From contig NZ_AXWQ01000013.1 in assembly GCF_000482745.1 (NCBI RefSeq), positions 109,061 through 173,060 on the forward strand: DNA of 64,000 nt, written 5' to 3'. Within the stretch, counting starts at the first letter, position 1. Each line of letters begins with the position of its first letter. Of this stretch, positions 41,973 to 51,439 are shown piece by piece. The translations under genes and the position numbers were made by a program. The notes under the pieces were generated by a model. The model saw only the letters and a program-made list of their open reading frames with translations, did not search any database and was not told where the DNA came from. The DNA is from Oleidesulfovibrio alaskensis DSM 16109. Its GTDB lineage: Bacteria; Desulfobacterota; Desulfovibrionia; Desulfovibrionales; Desulfovibrionaceae.

Positions 41973-43406
41973 ATGGGGCATATTTTTAAAAAACATCCAG
42001 CGCAACCGAACCGTGACGGGGAAGCGATGAACACCATGAATCTGCCCAGAGATGCCGAGGTGAACTGCGACAAACAGCACTTCGAGCATGTGCGTCAGCG
42101 CATCGACTCCAAAATGCGGGACTATGAACGCTATGGCTTCAGCACCCACCAGACGCGGGCATTCAATGTGTTCTTTGACCTTGCGCAGGAATTTGAAACC
42201 GTGGAAGAGGTCTACAGCCTTGCCGTTCTGGTGCTCAAATCATTCTTTGCAGTGGAATCGGCGCTGTTCATAGCCGATTCCGCCGGCAAACTGGTGCTGC
42301 GCTGCTGCTCTCAGGGGCCTGCCTGCGGCGTTAACGCAGCCGATGTGGACCAGCTTTCGCCCGACGACGGCCCGCGGGTGATAAAAAACCACCTGTGCCT
42401 GCCCGTACGCGGCAAAACATCCGCTTCTCCGGCGCCTTCTTCTCCGCTTGCAGGCGGCAGACTGGGGGTGCTTGTCATCCTGCCCGCTGACGGCGCCCCC
42501 CCTCCGGAACAGCTGTATTACGAAAAATTTGCAAACCGGCTGGGATTTCAGCTGCACAACAAGCTGCTGTTCATGAAAAACAGCGAGCACATACGCTTCA
42601 TCAACAGTCTGGTGCACGACATCGGCCATAATGTCATTGTGCCCAACATGTACTTCAAACTGCTGTTCCGCCAGCTGGACGGCAAGATTCACGCCCTTTC
42701 CGAAGCCCTGAATGAAATGGCGGGCCAGCGCATGGCAGGGTCCGGCCAGTCGGACGCCTTTCGCAAACTGAGCTATGTGCACGACAGGCTGAGCGAGCAG
42801 TACAAAGAAATTTACAGGCATTTCCAGCAGACCAGTCTTTTTCTGGAAACGTTGCTGCGCCAGAGTCATTTTGAAAAAGGGCACTATGTGCTGCAGCGCA
42901 CACTTTTCGACCTGCACAGCCGCATTGTCACCCCGCAGGTGGAGCGCTTCCGCAGCCGGTTCGGCGAAAAAGACATAGCCATCTTTCAGGAAGCCGAAAC
43001 AGGCGGCACTCCGCTTATGATTCCCGCTGACATGGGGCTTATAAGTCAGGTACTGGCCAATCTGCTTTCCAATGCCGTCAAATACGCCCGCCCGCCTCAG
43101 GCTGCCGACCGCCCTGCGCGGTATGTCCGCTGCAGAGTCAGCCGCGTTCCCGACCATTTCGGCCCGGGAAAAGACGGCGCGCGCGTGGATGTTTTCACCA
43201 CCGGCCCCGCCATAGGCGCCTCCGATGTGCCCAACCTGTTCACTGCAGACTTTCGCGGCAACAATACCGACCACGAATACGGTACCGGCCACGGACTTTT
43301 TTTTGTCCGCGAAATTGTAGACCTGCACGACGGCGAGACCGGATACGAGCCGTGGCCCGACGGTAACAATTTCTATTTCATCCTTCCCTGCGCAACAGCA
43401 GACTGA
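41973..43406 (+). CDS. GAF-domain histidine kinase
   Basis: 477 residues (a start at ATG 42027 is also possible; GGAG at six bases favours 41973). N-terminal GAF-like region (about 70-205), an atypical phospho-acceptor segment INSLVHDIGHNVIVPNMYFKL (about 208), then an ATPase domain with NLLSNAVKYARPP (N box) and YGTGHGLFFVREIVDLHDG (G box). No membrane segment, so cytoplasmic. No response regulator adjacent. Confidence 0.8.
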   Translation: MGHIFKKHPAQPNRDGEAMNTMNLPRDAEVNCDKQHFEHVRQRIDSKMRDYERYGFSTHQTRAFNVFFDLAQEFETVEEVYSLAVLVLKSFFAVESALFIADSAGKLVLRCCSQGPACGVNAADVDQLSPDDGPRVIKNHLCLPVRGKTSASPAPSSPLAGGRLGVLVILPADGAPPPEQLYYEKFANRLGFQLHNKLLFMKNSEHIRFINSLVHDIGHNVIVPNMYFKLLFRQLDGKIHALSEALNEMAGQRMAGSGQSDAFRKLSYVHDRLSEQYKEIYRHFQQTSLFLETLLRQSHFEKGHYVLQRTLFDLHSRIVTPQVERFRSRFGEKDIAIFQEAETGGTPLMIPADMGLISQVLANLLSNAVKYARPPQAADRPARYVRCRVSRVPDHFGPGKDGARVDVFTTGPAIGASDVPNLFTADFRGNNTDHEYGTGHGLFFVREIVDLHDGETGYEPWPDGNNFYFILPCATAD

Positions 43407-43712
43407 TTTTTACAACACTGTTCATCTGACAGGGTAAAAGCAGCTTCCCCGACCCCTTTCTGCCTTCTTTTGCCGCCCGGTGCGGCCGCTGTGTGCCCGG
43501 CCATTCATTGATCGCGCACACAGCGCCTTGTCTTTACTGAATTTCCCCATAAATATTTCGCACCTGCAAAGTGATAACAAATTTGTAATTCAGGCTCATG
43601 ACTTCTTGCCCAAGGGCCGCGTTTTTGCTACTCGCTTTGAGCGGGGAACATTTTTTCCTCTCCATTCCGTGAAGGGCCAGAGGCTTCTTCCATTCAATAC
43701 AGGGAGTATTAC
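43407..43712 (+). promoter_or_regulatory. Upstream region of the amino-acid transporter operon
   Basis: No gene. TTGTCT (43528), a 16-base spacer and TAAATA (43550-43555) form a plausible promoter in an AT-rich pocket, leaving a leader of about 150 bases. Confidence 0.4.
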
Positions 43713-44444
43713 GTGATCCGGTTTGACCATGTGCACAAGTGGTTCGACAGCGGGCTGCATGTGCTCAAAGATATCAACCTGCACATCAACAAAGGCGAAG
43801 TCGTGGTCATCTGCGGGCCTTCCGGGTCCGGCAAGTCAACGCTCATACGCTGCATCAATAAACTGGAACCCGTGCAGAAGGGTGACATAATTGTCGACGG
43901 CATGAACATGAGCGATCCGCGGGTGAATCTGACGCTGCTGCGGGCCGAGGTGGGTTTTGTTTTTCAGCAGTTCAATCTGTATCCGCACATGACCGTGCTG
44001 GAAAACGTTACACTGGCGCCCCAGCTGGTGCGCGGCATTCCCAGAGCCGAAGCAGAACGCACAGCCATGGAACTGCTTGAAAAAGTGAACATTCCCGACA
44101 AGGCTAATGCCTATCCGGGGCAGCTTTCCGGCGGTCAGCAGCAGCGCGTTGCCATTGCCCGCGGGCTGGCCATGAAACCCAAGATAATGCTGTTTGACGA
44201 GCCCACCTCCGCCCTTGATCCGGAGATGATCAACGAGGTGCTGGACGTGATGAAAACACTGGCACGCGAGGGTATGACCATGGTGTGTGTCACCCACGAA
44301 ATGGGCTTTGCCCGTGAAGTGGCTGACAGGGTCATATTCATGGATTACGGCGTACTGGTGGAAGAAAACACGCCGGAGGAGTTTTTCAGCAATCCCCGTC
44401 ATGAACGGTCCAGGGAGTTTCTGAGCAAAATCCTTGCGCACTAG
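43713..44444 (+). CDS. glnQ: Polar amino-acid ABC transporter, ATP-binding protein
   Basis: 243-residue GlnQ/HisP-type ATPase: Walker A GPSGSGKST, Q-loop VFQQFNLYPHMTVLENV, signature LSGGQQQRVAIARGLA, Walker B IMLFDEPTSALDPEM, and the switch histidine THEMGFAREVADR. Powers uptake through the fused permease downstream. GTG start with GGGAG upstream. A weak terminator/attenuator separates it from the binding protein gene. Confidence 0.93.
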   Translation: MIRFDHVHKWFDSGLHVLKDINLHINKGEVVVICGPSGSGKSTLIRCINKLEPVQKGDIIVDGMNMSDPRVNLTLLRAEVGFVFQQFNLYPHMTVLENVTLAPQLVRGIPRAEAERTAMELLEKVNIPDKANAYPGQLSGGQQQRVAIARGLAMKPKIMLFDEPTSALDPEMINEVLDVMKTLAREGMTMVCVTHEMGFAREVADRVIFMDYGVLVEENTPEEFFSNPRHERSREFLSKILAH

Positions 44445-44458
44445 CAATACGTGATTCA

Positions 44459-44487
44459 CCCCGTCCGCGCCGGTGCGGCGGGGTTTT
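44459..44487 (+). terminator. Hairpin with T-tail between ATPase and binding-protein genes
   Basis: CCCCGtCCGC / GCGGcGGGG followed by TTTT; probably partial termination within the transporter operon. Confidence 0.6.
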
Positions 44488-44554
44488 CGCATTACCACGA
44501 CGGCACGGCATGCCCGTCCGCCGCACAGGGAATCCAAACAGGGAGTTATTCAAC

Positions 44555-45382
44555 ATGCGTATGGCGAAAATTGTCGCTCTGGCAGTGGCTATGACCATGT
44601 TTGTCGCATCGGCGGCCTTTGCAGGCCCCGTATACGACAAAATCATGCAGACCAAAAAAGTGCGGGTCGGCATCATGACCGACTCCATCCCCGGCGCCTT
44701 TTACAACGAAAAAGGTGAATGGGTCGGCTTTGACTACGACATAGCCACTGAAGTTGCCAAGCGGATGGGTGTGGAAATCGACCGCGTGGCCGTAAACAAC
44801 CAGACCCGTATTTCGTTTCTGCAGCAGGGCCGCATTGACATTTCCGTGGCCAACATGACGCACACCCGCGAACGTGACAAATCAATCGATTTTTCAATCA
44901 CCTACTTCTTTGACGGCCAGAAAGTGCTGGCAAAAAAAGGTCAGTTCACCTCGCTTAACGACATGGTCGGCAAAAAAATAGCCACCATGCAGGGCACCAC
45001 GTCGGAACTGAACCTGAAAGCAGCGCTGAAGGCAGCCGGTGATCCTGACTACGACAAAAACGTAATTTCCTACCAGAAGGAATCACAGTGCTTTCAGGCA
45101 CTGCAGTCCGGCCGCGTGGCAGGCTGGTCCACCGACGCCACCATTCTGCTGGGTTATGCATCCAAAACCCCCGGCGCCTACGAACTGGTGGGAGATTTCC
45201 TGAGCGACGAACCCTACGGCATGGGTCTGCCGCAGGATGATTCGGCCCTGCGTGACGCCGTCAACATGGCCATTCAGGACATGTGGCGCGACGGCACCTA
45301 CATGGAAATCTACAACAAGTGGTACGGCCCCGGCACCCCCTTTGAAATGCCCATGAGCGATCAGATCGAGCTGTGGCCGTAG
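44555..45382 (+). CDS. Polar amino-acid ABC transporter, periplasmic binding protein
   Basis: 275 residues: signal peptide (MAKIVALAVAMTMFVASAAFAG), then the SBP_bac_3 fold (VRVGIMTDSIPGAFYNEKGEWVGFDYDIATEVAKRM, ISVANMTHTRERDKSIDFSITYF, FLSDEPYGMGLPQDDSALRD). Likely ligand glutamate/aspartate or a similar polar amino acid, by family. GGGAG before ATG 44555. Confidence 0.92.
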   Translation: MRMAKIVALAVAMTMFVASAAFAGPVYDKIMQTKKVRVGIMTDSIPGAFYNEKGEWVGFDYDIATEVAKRMGVEIDRVAVNNQTRISFLQQGRIDISVANMTHTRERDKSIDFSITYFFDGQKVLAKKGQFTSLNDMVGKKIATMQGTTSELNLKAALKAAGDPDYDKNVISYQKESQCFQALQSGRVAGWSTDATILLGYASKTPGAYELVGDFLSDEPYGMGLPQDDSALRDAVNMAIQDMWRDGTYMEIYNKWYGPGTPFEMPMSDQIELWP

Positions 45383-45414
45383 CCTCTGCGGCGCCGCATC
45401 CCGATTAATGTTCA

Positions 45415-45442
45415 GCGCAAGCCCGGCATGCCGGGCTTGCGC
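45415..45442. repeat. Perfect 28-bp palindrome between binding-protein and permease genes
   Basis: Two 14-base arms (GCGCAAGCCCGGCA and its complement) with no loop and no T-run. As RNA it would cap the upstream mRNA against 3' exonucleases. Confidence 0.75.
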
Positions 45443-45493
45443 AGCTTTCAAGGCTAACGGAAGGCTGCCCTTCCCCAACGTTCCGGCGACACC

Positions 45494-47284
45494 ATGCTAC
45501 GATACTGGCTTGATAAAACATGGGTGCAATACACCCTGCTGTGCACCACGACGCTGCTCGGCATCTATTATTTCGGATGGGTCTTCAACTTCGGCTACCA
45601 GTTCGAATGGTCGGTTCTGTACACGCAGAACGAAACATACAAGCTCAATCTGGGCGCGGAGATGCTCCGCGGGCTGGTAACCACCGTCAACATTTCGCTT
45701 ATCAGTTCGGCGCTGGCGCTGGGGCTGGGAACAATGCTCGGGCTGGCCCGCCTGTCCGCTTTCAGACCGCTGCGTATTTCCGCATCCGTTGTGGTGGAAT
45801 TTTTCCGCAACACCCCTCTGCTGGTGCAGCTTTTTTTCTGGTATTTCGCTTTTCCCAACGTGCTGCCCGAAGCGGCCCGCCAATGGGTTTTTGAACAGAA
45901 TTTTGAATTCTGGTGCGCCGTATCGGCACTGGGTGTATATACAGGCTCTTTCATGGCCGAAGTCATCCGGGCCGGCCTGCAATCCATTCCCAAAGGGCTT
46001 CTTGAAGCCGCTTACTCTTCGGGACTCAGCTATTTTCAGGTGCTCACACGCATCATTCTGCCGCTGGCCTTCCGCACCATTATTCCGCCGCTGGGCAGCG
46101 AGTTTCTGAACAACATGAAAAACTCCTCGCTGGCCATGGTCATCGGCGTTGCCGAACTCACATGGCACTCACAGCAGGTTCAGTCACTGACGTTCAGAGG
46201 CTTTGAAGCCACCACCGCGGCCACGGTGCTCTATCTGTCTCTCTCGCTCATCATCTCGTTCATCATGAACGGGGTGAACGGCAAGCTGCGTCTGGATACC
46301 ATGCAGGGCCGCAGTGTTTCCGTAATGTTCATCAACGCGCTGCTGGCACCTCTTGCCGCGCTGCGCAACCTGCTGTACCGGCCCGTGCGCAGCGCCCTGA
46401 ACGCGCGCCGCGCAGGCCGCCGCGCAGGGGGGCTTGCCCCCAGAGTCAGCGCATGGCGTGCGGCTGCAGTCAGGGCCCGCAGCATGCTTGTACTTTCACT
46501 CAAGGGAGCATATCTGGCGCTGCTGGCGGGCCTGCTGTACACGGCAGTCCGGGGGCTGATGGGATTCGAGTGGAGCGTCATTGCCGACAACATCAGCGCA
46601 CTGCTTATCTGGCATTTTCCAAACGGCTCAGAAAACGAAATATTCATGGGTCTTGGCGGCCTTGCCAGCTCGCTGCTCATGGCGCTCATCGCCATTTCCG
46701 TCAGCTTTTTCATCGGTCTGGCTGTGGGGCTGGGCAGGTGCGCCCGCAACAGAATATTCAGGCTCCCCTGTCTTGTGTACATCGAAATAATCCGCGGCAA
46801 CCCGCTGATCATCGTCATTTTCTGGATTTATTTTTTCCTGCCGGTGGTGTTCGGCGCATATTTTGATGTGTTCTGGTCGGCAACCATCGCCCTGACCGTA
46901 TTCACCGGTGCGTATCTGGCAGAAATAGTGCGCGCCGGCGTGCAGAACATACCTGCAGGTCAGGTGGAGGCCGCCTACTCCACTGGGCTTAGCTATTTTC
47001 AGACCATGCGCAGAATTGTACTGCCGCAGGCACTCAAACAGATGATTCCCGCCATTGTCGGCCAGTTCATCGCCATCTTCAAGGATACGTCGCTGGCTTT
47101 TGTCATCGGCGTGCTTGAACTGACCTTTGTGGCACAGGGGCTGGATAACAGGCTCATGGTCTATCCTTTTGAAATATGGACAACCGTGGCAGTGCTCTAT
47201 TTTGTCTGCTGCTATGCCATGTCGGTATACGCCGCGCGGCTGGAACGCAGACTGAGCCCGGAAAAAGTCAATCTGGTCATGTAG
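45494..47284 (+). CDS. Fused two-domain amino-acid ABC transporter permease
   Basis: 596 residues containing two complete HisM/GltJ-GltK-type permease units in one chain. Each has the EAA loop: EAAYSSGLSYFQVLTRIILP (first unit) and EAAYSTGLSYFQTMRRIVLP (second), plus the paired VEFFRNTPLLVQLFFWYF and IEIIRGNPLIIVIFWIYF segments. A basic linker (about 297-325, RARRAG-rich) joins them. Normally these are two genes, so here the heterodimer is prefused. I see no frameshift or internal start. Confidence 0.9.
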   Translation: MLRYWLDKTWVQYTLLCTTTLLGIYYFGWVFNFGYQFEWSVLYTQNETYKLNLGAEMLRGLVTTVNISLISSALALGLGTMLGLARLSAFRPLRISASVVVEFFRNTPLLVQLFFWYFAFPNVLPEAARQWVFEQNFEFWCAVSALGVYTGSFMAEVIRAGLQSIPKGLLEAAYSSGLSYFQVLTRIILPLAFRTIIPPLGSEFLNNMKNSSLAMVIGVAELTWHSQQVQSLTFRGFEATTAATVLYLSLSLIISFIMNGVNGKLRLDTMQGRSVSVMFINALLAPLAALRNLLYRPVRSALNARRAGRRAGGLAPRVSAWRAAAVRARSMLVLSLKGAYLALLAGLLYTAVRGLMGFEWSVIADNISALLIWHFPNGSENEIFMGLGGLASSLLMALIAISVSFFIGLAVGLGRCARNRIFRLPCLVYIEIIRGNPLIIVIFWIYFFLPVVFGAYFDVFWSATIALTVFTGAYLAEIVRAGVQNIPAGQVEAAYSTGLSYFQTMRRIVLPQALKQMIPAIVGQFIAIFKDTSLAFVIGVLELTFVAQGLDNRLMVYPFEIWTTVAVLYFVCCYAMSVYAARLERRLSPEKVNLVM

Positions 47285-47331
47285 GCCTGCTGCGGCAGTA
47301 TGTACTGCCCGTATCCGCACCGACAGAAAAG

Positions 47332-47360
47332 AAAAAGGCGCCCTGTGAAAACGGGGCGCC
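47332..47360 (-). terminator. Intrinsic terminator of the glycosyltransferase gene
   Basis: GGCGCCC / GGGCGCC stem followed on the minus strand by TTTTT; also just past the permease end on the other strand. Confidence 0.8.
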
Positions 47361-47413
47361 TGCCTGTATGGCAGATCAGCCTGCATAATTTACGGGAAGC
47401 CGGTGCCCGCACC

Positions 47414-48727
47414 TCACCGCCGCCCTGCGGAAACCGGCAGCAGGCCGTCCAGCGCAGGTTTTCCTTCTGCAAGATTATGCAGCATGCGCAGCTGGGCTGG
47501 CAAAGTGCGCGCAAGAGCGTAACGCCCTGTCACGGTTTCCCGCGCGCGTGCACGCACGGGCGCCAGATCATCCAGCCGGTCAAGGCATGCGCACACCGTA
47601 TCGGCCAGAGCCTGCGGAGCAAAAAAAGGCACCAGAAAACCGTTTTCGCCGTGGGTCAGCACCTCGCGCACAGGCTGCGTGTCCGATCCGACAAGCAACG
47701 CTCCGCAGCTCATGGCTTCCAGCATTGACCACGACAGCACAAAAGGCCGTGTCAGGTACATATGCACATCGGAAGCCTGCAACACCGTTTTGTACACGCC
47801 GTACGGCAGTGCGCCGGTAAAATGAATCCGCCGCTCCACAGCTTCTCCGGCGGGCATCAGCGGCGCTATCCGCTCCAGCATGACCTGTTTCCAGCCGCTA
47901 CCCGACGGCGGCCGCCTGCCGTAACACACGCGGTCTTCACCCACCATAAGCACATGAACATCCGGATTGTGCGCCACGATGGCGGGCAGAGCTTCCATAA
48001 CCTGCACAAAGCCCCGGTAAGGCTCCATGCCCCGCCCCGCCCATGTGACAAGGCGTGTGCGCGGCGTCCACGCCACACCCAGCCCGCGCAGCAGTGCGGC
48101 CGCGGTCTGCGCTTTATCGGCGGCAGGGATAAAAAATCCCGTGTCCACACCGTCATGCAGCACGCTCATGCGCGCTCTGGCCACGGCAGGAAACTGCGAC
48201 GCCTGCCAGCGGGTCGGGGTATAGCTCCAGTCGCACTCCGCCGCATCGTTGAGAATGACAGCATTGCGGGTGCGCAGCGCCAGACGCATGGCATCCGTGA
48301 CCGGCTCCTGCGGGTCAAAGCCCACATCGGCTCCCGCGGCGTTGTAATACCATTCAAAATAAGACAGCAGCCGTGCCTGAGGAAAAGCGTCGCGCAAAAA
48401 ATATGAACTGCCCCATCCCGAGTGGGCTACCATGACATCGGGCTCGAAGCCTTCTGCACGCAACGCCCTGCAGGCGCTGAAAACCCCGCTTCCCACAGCG
48501 GTACACCGTGCGAAATACGCCCCCGTTCCCTGCTGCGGCAACGCTCCGCCGCAGGAATCCGGCGCATAACGCACCGTGCGCACACCGGGAATAGACCAGT
48601 CGCGATGCGGGGCAGCGGTAATAAAAACCACCTCGTGCCGGTGCTCGGCCCGTCCCAGTGCGGCTGCCATATGGCGGAACTGGGCCGGAAAATTGGGATG
48701 AACGAACAATATCTTCATACGCACCAT
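47414..48727 (-). CDS. Glycosyltransferase, GT4-like
   Basis: 437-residue GT-B enzyme. N-terminal MKILFVHPNFPAQFRHMAAAL; the C-terminal nucleotide-sugar half has GALPYGVYKTVLQASDVHMYLTRPFVLSWSMLEAMSCGALLVGSDTQPVREVL, with the Glu of the EX7E motif. GGAG is 11 bases before ATG 48727; ATG 48718 (MKIL) is the alternative. No other polysaccharide genes are adjacent; acceptor unknown. Confidence 0.83.
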   Translation of the reverse strand: MVRMKILFVHPNFPAQFRHMAAALGRAEHRHEVVFITAAPHRDWSIPGVRTVRYAPDSCGGALPQQGTGAYFARCTAVGSGVFSACRALRAEGFEPDVMVAHSGWGSSYFLRDAFPQARLLSYFEWYYNAAGADVGFDPQEPVTDAMRLALRTRNAVILNDAAECDWSYTPTRWQASQFPAVARARMSVLHDGVDTGFFIPAADKAQTAAALLRGLGVAWTPRTRLVTWAGRGMEPYRGFVQVMEALPAIVAHNPDVHVLMVGEDRVCYGRRPPSGSGWKQVMLERIAPLMPAGEAVERRIHFTGALPYGVYKTVLQASDVHMYLTRPFVLSWSMLEAMSCGALLVGSDTQPVREVLTHGENGFLVPFFAPQALADTVCACLDRLDDLAPVRARARETVTGRYALARTLPAQLRMLHNLAEGKPALDGLLPVSAGRR

Positions 48728-48786
48728 GTACCGCACGGCTCCTGCCGCGTCAGTAACATTTGTGCCGCACAAAGCACGGCATAACG

Positions 48787-48815
48787 CAAAACGCCCGCGC
48801 GGCTGCGCGGGCGTT
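48787..48815 (-). terminator. Intrinsic terminator of purT
   Basis: AACGCCCGCGC / GCGCGGGCGTT 11-bp stem, T-rich on the minus strand, 15 bases after the purT stop. Confidence 0.82.
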
Positions 48816-48830
48816 CCGGAACAATGCGGA

Positions 48831-50012
48831 TTACAGCATGACCTTGACGGCGTCTGAAACGCGGCACGCCTTTTCCACAGCCTGCTCCACTGTTTCGCCC
48901 AGAGCCAGAGCCACCCCCATGCGTCTGCGGCCCTGCACTTCCGGCTTGCCGAACAGCAGCAGAGAAGTATCCGGCTCGCCGAGCGCTTCCTGCAGATTAC
49001 CGAAGCGGGTCCGGGCAGAACTGCCTTCTGCCAGAATAACGCTGGATGCAGCGGGCCCGTACTGGCGGATGACCGGCACCGGCAGCCCCAGAACGGCACG
49101 CACATGCAGCGCAAATTCCGAAAGATTCTGAGAAGCTATCGTAACAAGCCCTGTATCATGAGGCCGCGGGGACACCTCGCTGAACCAGACGGTATCACCT
49201 TTGATGAACAGCTCCACCCCGAACAATCCGTAACCGCCCAGCGCCTGTGTCACGGCCTGCGCCATATGCCGGGCCTGCTCCAGCGCGGCCGCGCTCATGG
49301 GTTGCGGCTGCCACGACTGACGGTAGTCTCCGTCTTCCTGCCTGTGGCCGATGGGCTCGCAGAAAGAAGTACCGTTGCAGTGCCGCACGGTAAGCAGTGT
49401 GATCTCGTAATCAAAATCGACGAATGATTCGACGATGACCCGTCCGCCGCCGGCTCTGCCGCCGGACTGGGCATACGTCCACGCATCTGCGATGTCATCC
49501 GCACTGCGCACCACGCTCTGACCTTTGCCCGAAGAGCTCATGACCGGCTTGACCACACAGGGCATGCCCAGCTCCTCCACTGCGCGGCGGTATTCATCCT
49601 CTGTCTGCGCAAAGCGGTACGGGGAAGTTCTGAGCCCCAGCTCTTCCGCAGCCAGACGGCGTATGCCTTCTCTGTTCATGGTCAGGCGGGCGGCGCGGGC
49701 CGTCGGCACCACGGTAAGAGAATCACTTTCCAGTTCTTCCAGCACGTCCGTGGCGATGGCCTCTATCTCCGGCACCACAAAGTCAGGGCGTTCTTCGGCA
49801 ATAAGCCGCCGCAACGCATCCGCGTCCAGCATGGAAATAACGTGCGAGCGGTGGGCCACCTGCATGGCGGGAGCACCGGCATAGCGGTCCACCGCCACAA
49901 CTTCCGCTCCCAGCCGCATTGCCTCAATGGCGACCTCTTTGCCCAGCTCGCCGGAGCCGAGCAGCATTATTCTGGTTCTAACAGGACTTAAAGGGGTACC
50001 GATGACTGTCAT
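48831..50012 (-). CDS. purT: Formate-dependent phosphoribosylglycinamide formyltransferase
   Basis: Third step of purine synthesis using formate and ATP, apt for a formate-rich anaerobe. 393 residues, ATP-grasp: MLLGSGELGKEVAIEAMRLG, VVPEIEAIATDVLEELE, KPVMSSSGKGQSVV, GVELFIKGDTVWFSEVSPRPHDTG, GRRRMGVALALG. GGAG before ATG 50012. Confidence 0.94.
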   Translation of the reverse strand: MTVIGTPLSPVRTRIMLLGSGELGKEVAIEAMRLGAEVVAVDRYAGAPAMQVAHRSHVISMLDADALRRLIAEERPDFVVPEIEAIATDVLEELESDSLTVVPTARAARLTMNREGIRRLAAEELGLRTSPYRFAQTEDEYRRAVEELGMPCVVKPVMSSSGKGQSVVRSADDIADAWTYAQSGGRAGGGRVIVESFVDFDYEITLLTVRHCNGTSFCEPIGHRQEDGDYRQSWQPQPMSAAALEQARHMAQAVTQALGGYGLFGVELFIKGDTVWFSEVSPRPHDTGLVTIASQNLSEFALHVRAVLGLPVPVIRQYGPAASSVILAEGSSARTRFGNLQEALGEPDTSLLLFGKPEVQGRRRMGVALALGETVEQAVEKACRVSDAVKVML

Positions 50013-50185
50013 GGCAAAGCTCCTGAGTTGCGGGTGTACGCTGCGGAATATTGATAAAAAACATTGTGGCGCAAAGCTGCTGCGCTCATTTGGCATACTC
50101 CACCAGTCAAGGCAAGCATCTAACCCTCTTGCCTGATTCCGCCAATGCATGTATTAAGAATGATTCTTTTTTGTGGGGAGTGACA

Positions 50186-51439
50186 ATGGGGGGACGCAGT
50201 ACGGTATATTCTGTCCGGTACAGGGCCGCAGATGTTCTGACGGCAGCCCTGCTGGCTGTGCTGTGCCTTGCGGCTGCTCTTCCGGCCTTTGCCGGCGGCA
50301 GACAGGGTCCGGCAGTGCTGGGCATAGCCGCCGTATCCCCCGTGACCGACCCCGCCGAAGTATCTTTCCAGCACGGAGTGCGTGTTGCCGTGGCCGTGTT
50401 CAACTCTCTGGGCGGACTCATGGGGCAGCCGATACGCACCGTGCTCATTCCGCTGGGGTCTTCTCCGCTGGAAGCACGCCATGCCGCCAGACAACTGGTG
50501 CATACACCGCCGCTGGGCATCATCGGGCCGTCTGCCAGCACGCAGGCCCTTGCCATGGCCGAAGTGCTGGACCGCGCGCGTATACCCACCATCACGCCTT
50601 CGGCATCCCACCCGCTTGTCATCCGCGGCAGGCCGTACATTTTCCGCATCTGCAACGGCGACACAGCCAACGCCAACGCCATGGCGCGGTTCATCACGCG
50701 GCATCTGGGACTTTCACGCGTGGCCGTCATAACCAACATCAGCAGCGATTACAGCATTTCCATGTCGGAATCGTTTGTGGATGAAGCCATCAGGCAGGGC
50801 GGTGAAGTCGTCTGGCGGGGACAATATCTGGACCGTCAGCAGGATTTTTCCGTCATTATACACCAGTTGCTGCGACTGAAGCCGGAATGCGTCTTCCTGC
50901 CCGACTTCATGCGTTCCAGCGGACTGTTCATGCAGCAGGCCGCCGGCATGGGGCTGAAGACAGTATTTGCAGGGGGCGATGCATGGGACGCCACCCTGCC
51001 CCGCTACGCGGCCGCCGCTGCGGAAAATGCCTATTATATGGCACAATGGATACCCGAAGAACCGGCCGGTGCCGCAAAAAATCATCATGACCGGTGCCGC
51101 GGGCATATCACTCCCATGCGTGCATTCTGCAAGGCACCGTGGCTGCTGGCCCGCACCCATGCCTTGCGTTATCTGGGCAGAGACTTTGCCGGCAGTCTGG
51201 AAGCGCTGGGCTACGATGCGGCCTGTGTGCTGCTGGCCGCCGCCCGCCGTGCGGGTTCGTGCGACCCGCGCGCGGTGCGCGAAGCTCTGGCGCAGACTTA
51301 CTGGCACGGGCTGACCGGTCCGCTGCACTTTGACGCCGACGGTGCACCGCCCCCCGGACCTGTTCATATCCTGCAGCTGCGCAACGGTTCAGCCCGGCCG
51401 GTACAGACTGTCACGCTTTCCCCGCGGGAGGCTCAATGA
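50186..51439 (+). CDS. Periplasmic substrate-binding protein coupled to a hybrid kinase
   Basis: 417 residues: signal peptide (LLAVLCLAAALPAFAG), then the Leu/Ile/Val-binding type I fold (VLGIAAVSPVTDPAEVSFQHGVRVAVAVFNSLGG, IIGPSASTQALAMAEVLDRARIPTITPSA, VAVITNISSDYSISMSESFVDEA). No transporter genes nearby; the stop overlaps the hybrid kinase start (ATGA). It is therefore more likely a sensor ligand-binding subunit than a transport component. GGGGAG before ATG 50186. Confidence 0.87.
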   Translation: MGGRSTVYSVRYRAADVLTAALLAVLCLAAALPAFAGGRQGPAVLGIAAVSPVTDPAEVSFQHGVRVAVAVFNSLGGLMGQPIRTVLIPLGSSPLEARHAARQLVHTPPLGIIGPSASTQALAMAEVLDRARIPTITPSASHPLVIRGRPYIFRICNGDTANANAMARFITRHLGLSRVAVITNISSDYSISMSESFVDEAIRQGGEVVWRGQYLDRQQDFSVIIHQLLRLKPECVFLPDFMRSSGLFMQQAAGMGLKTVFAGGDAWDATLPRYAAAAAENAYYMAQWIPEEPAGAAKNHHDRCRGHITPMRAFCKAPWLLARTHALRYLGRDFAGSLEALGYDAACVLLAAARRAGSCDPRAVREALAQTYWHGLTGPLHFDADGAPPPGPVHILQLRNGSARPVQTVTLSPREAQ

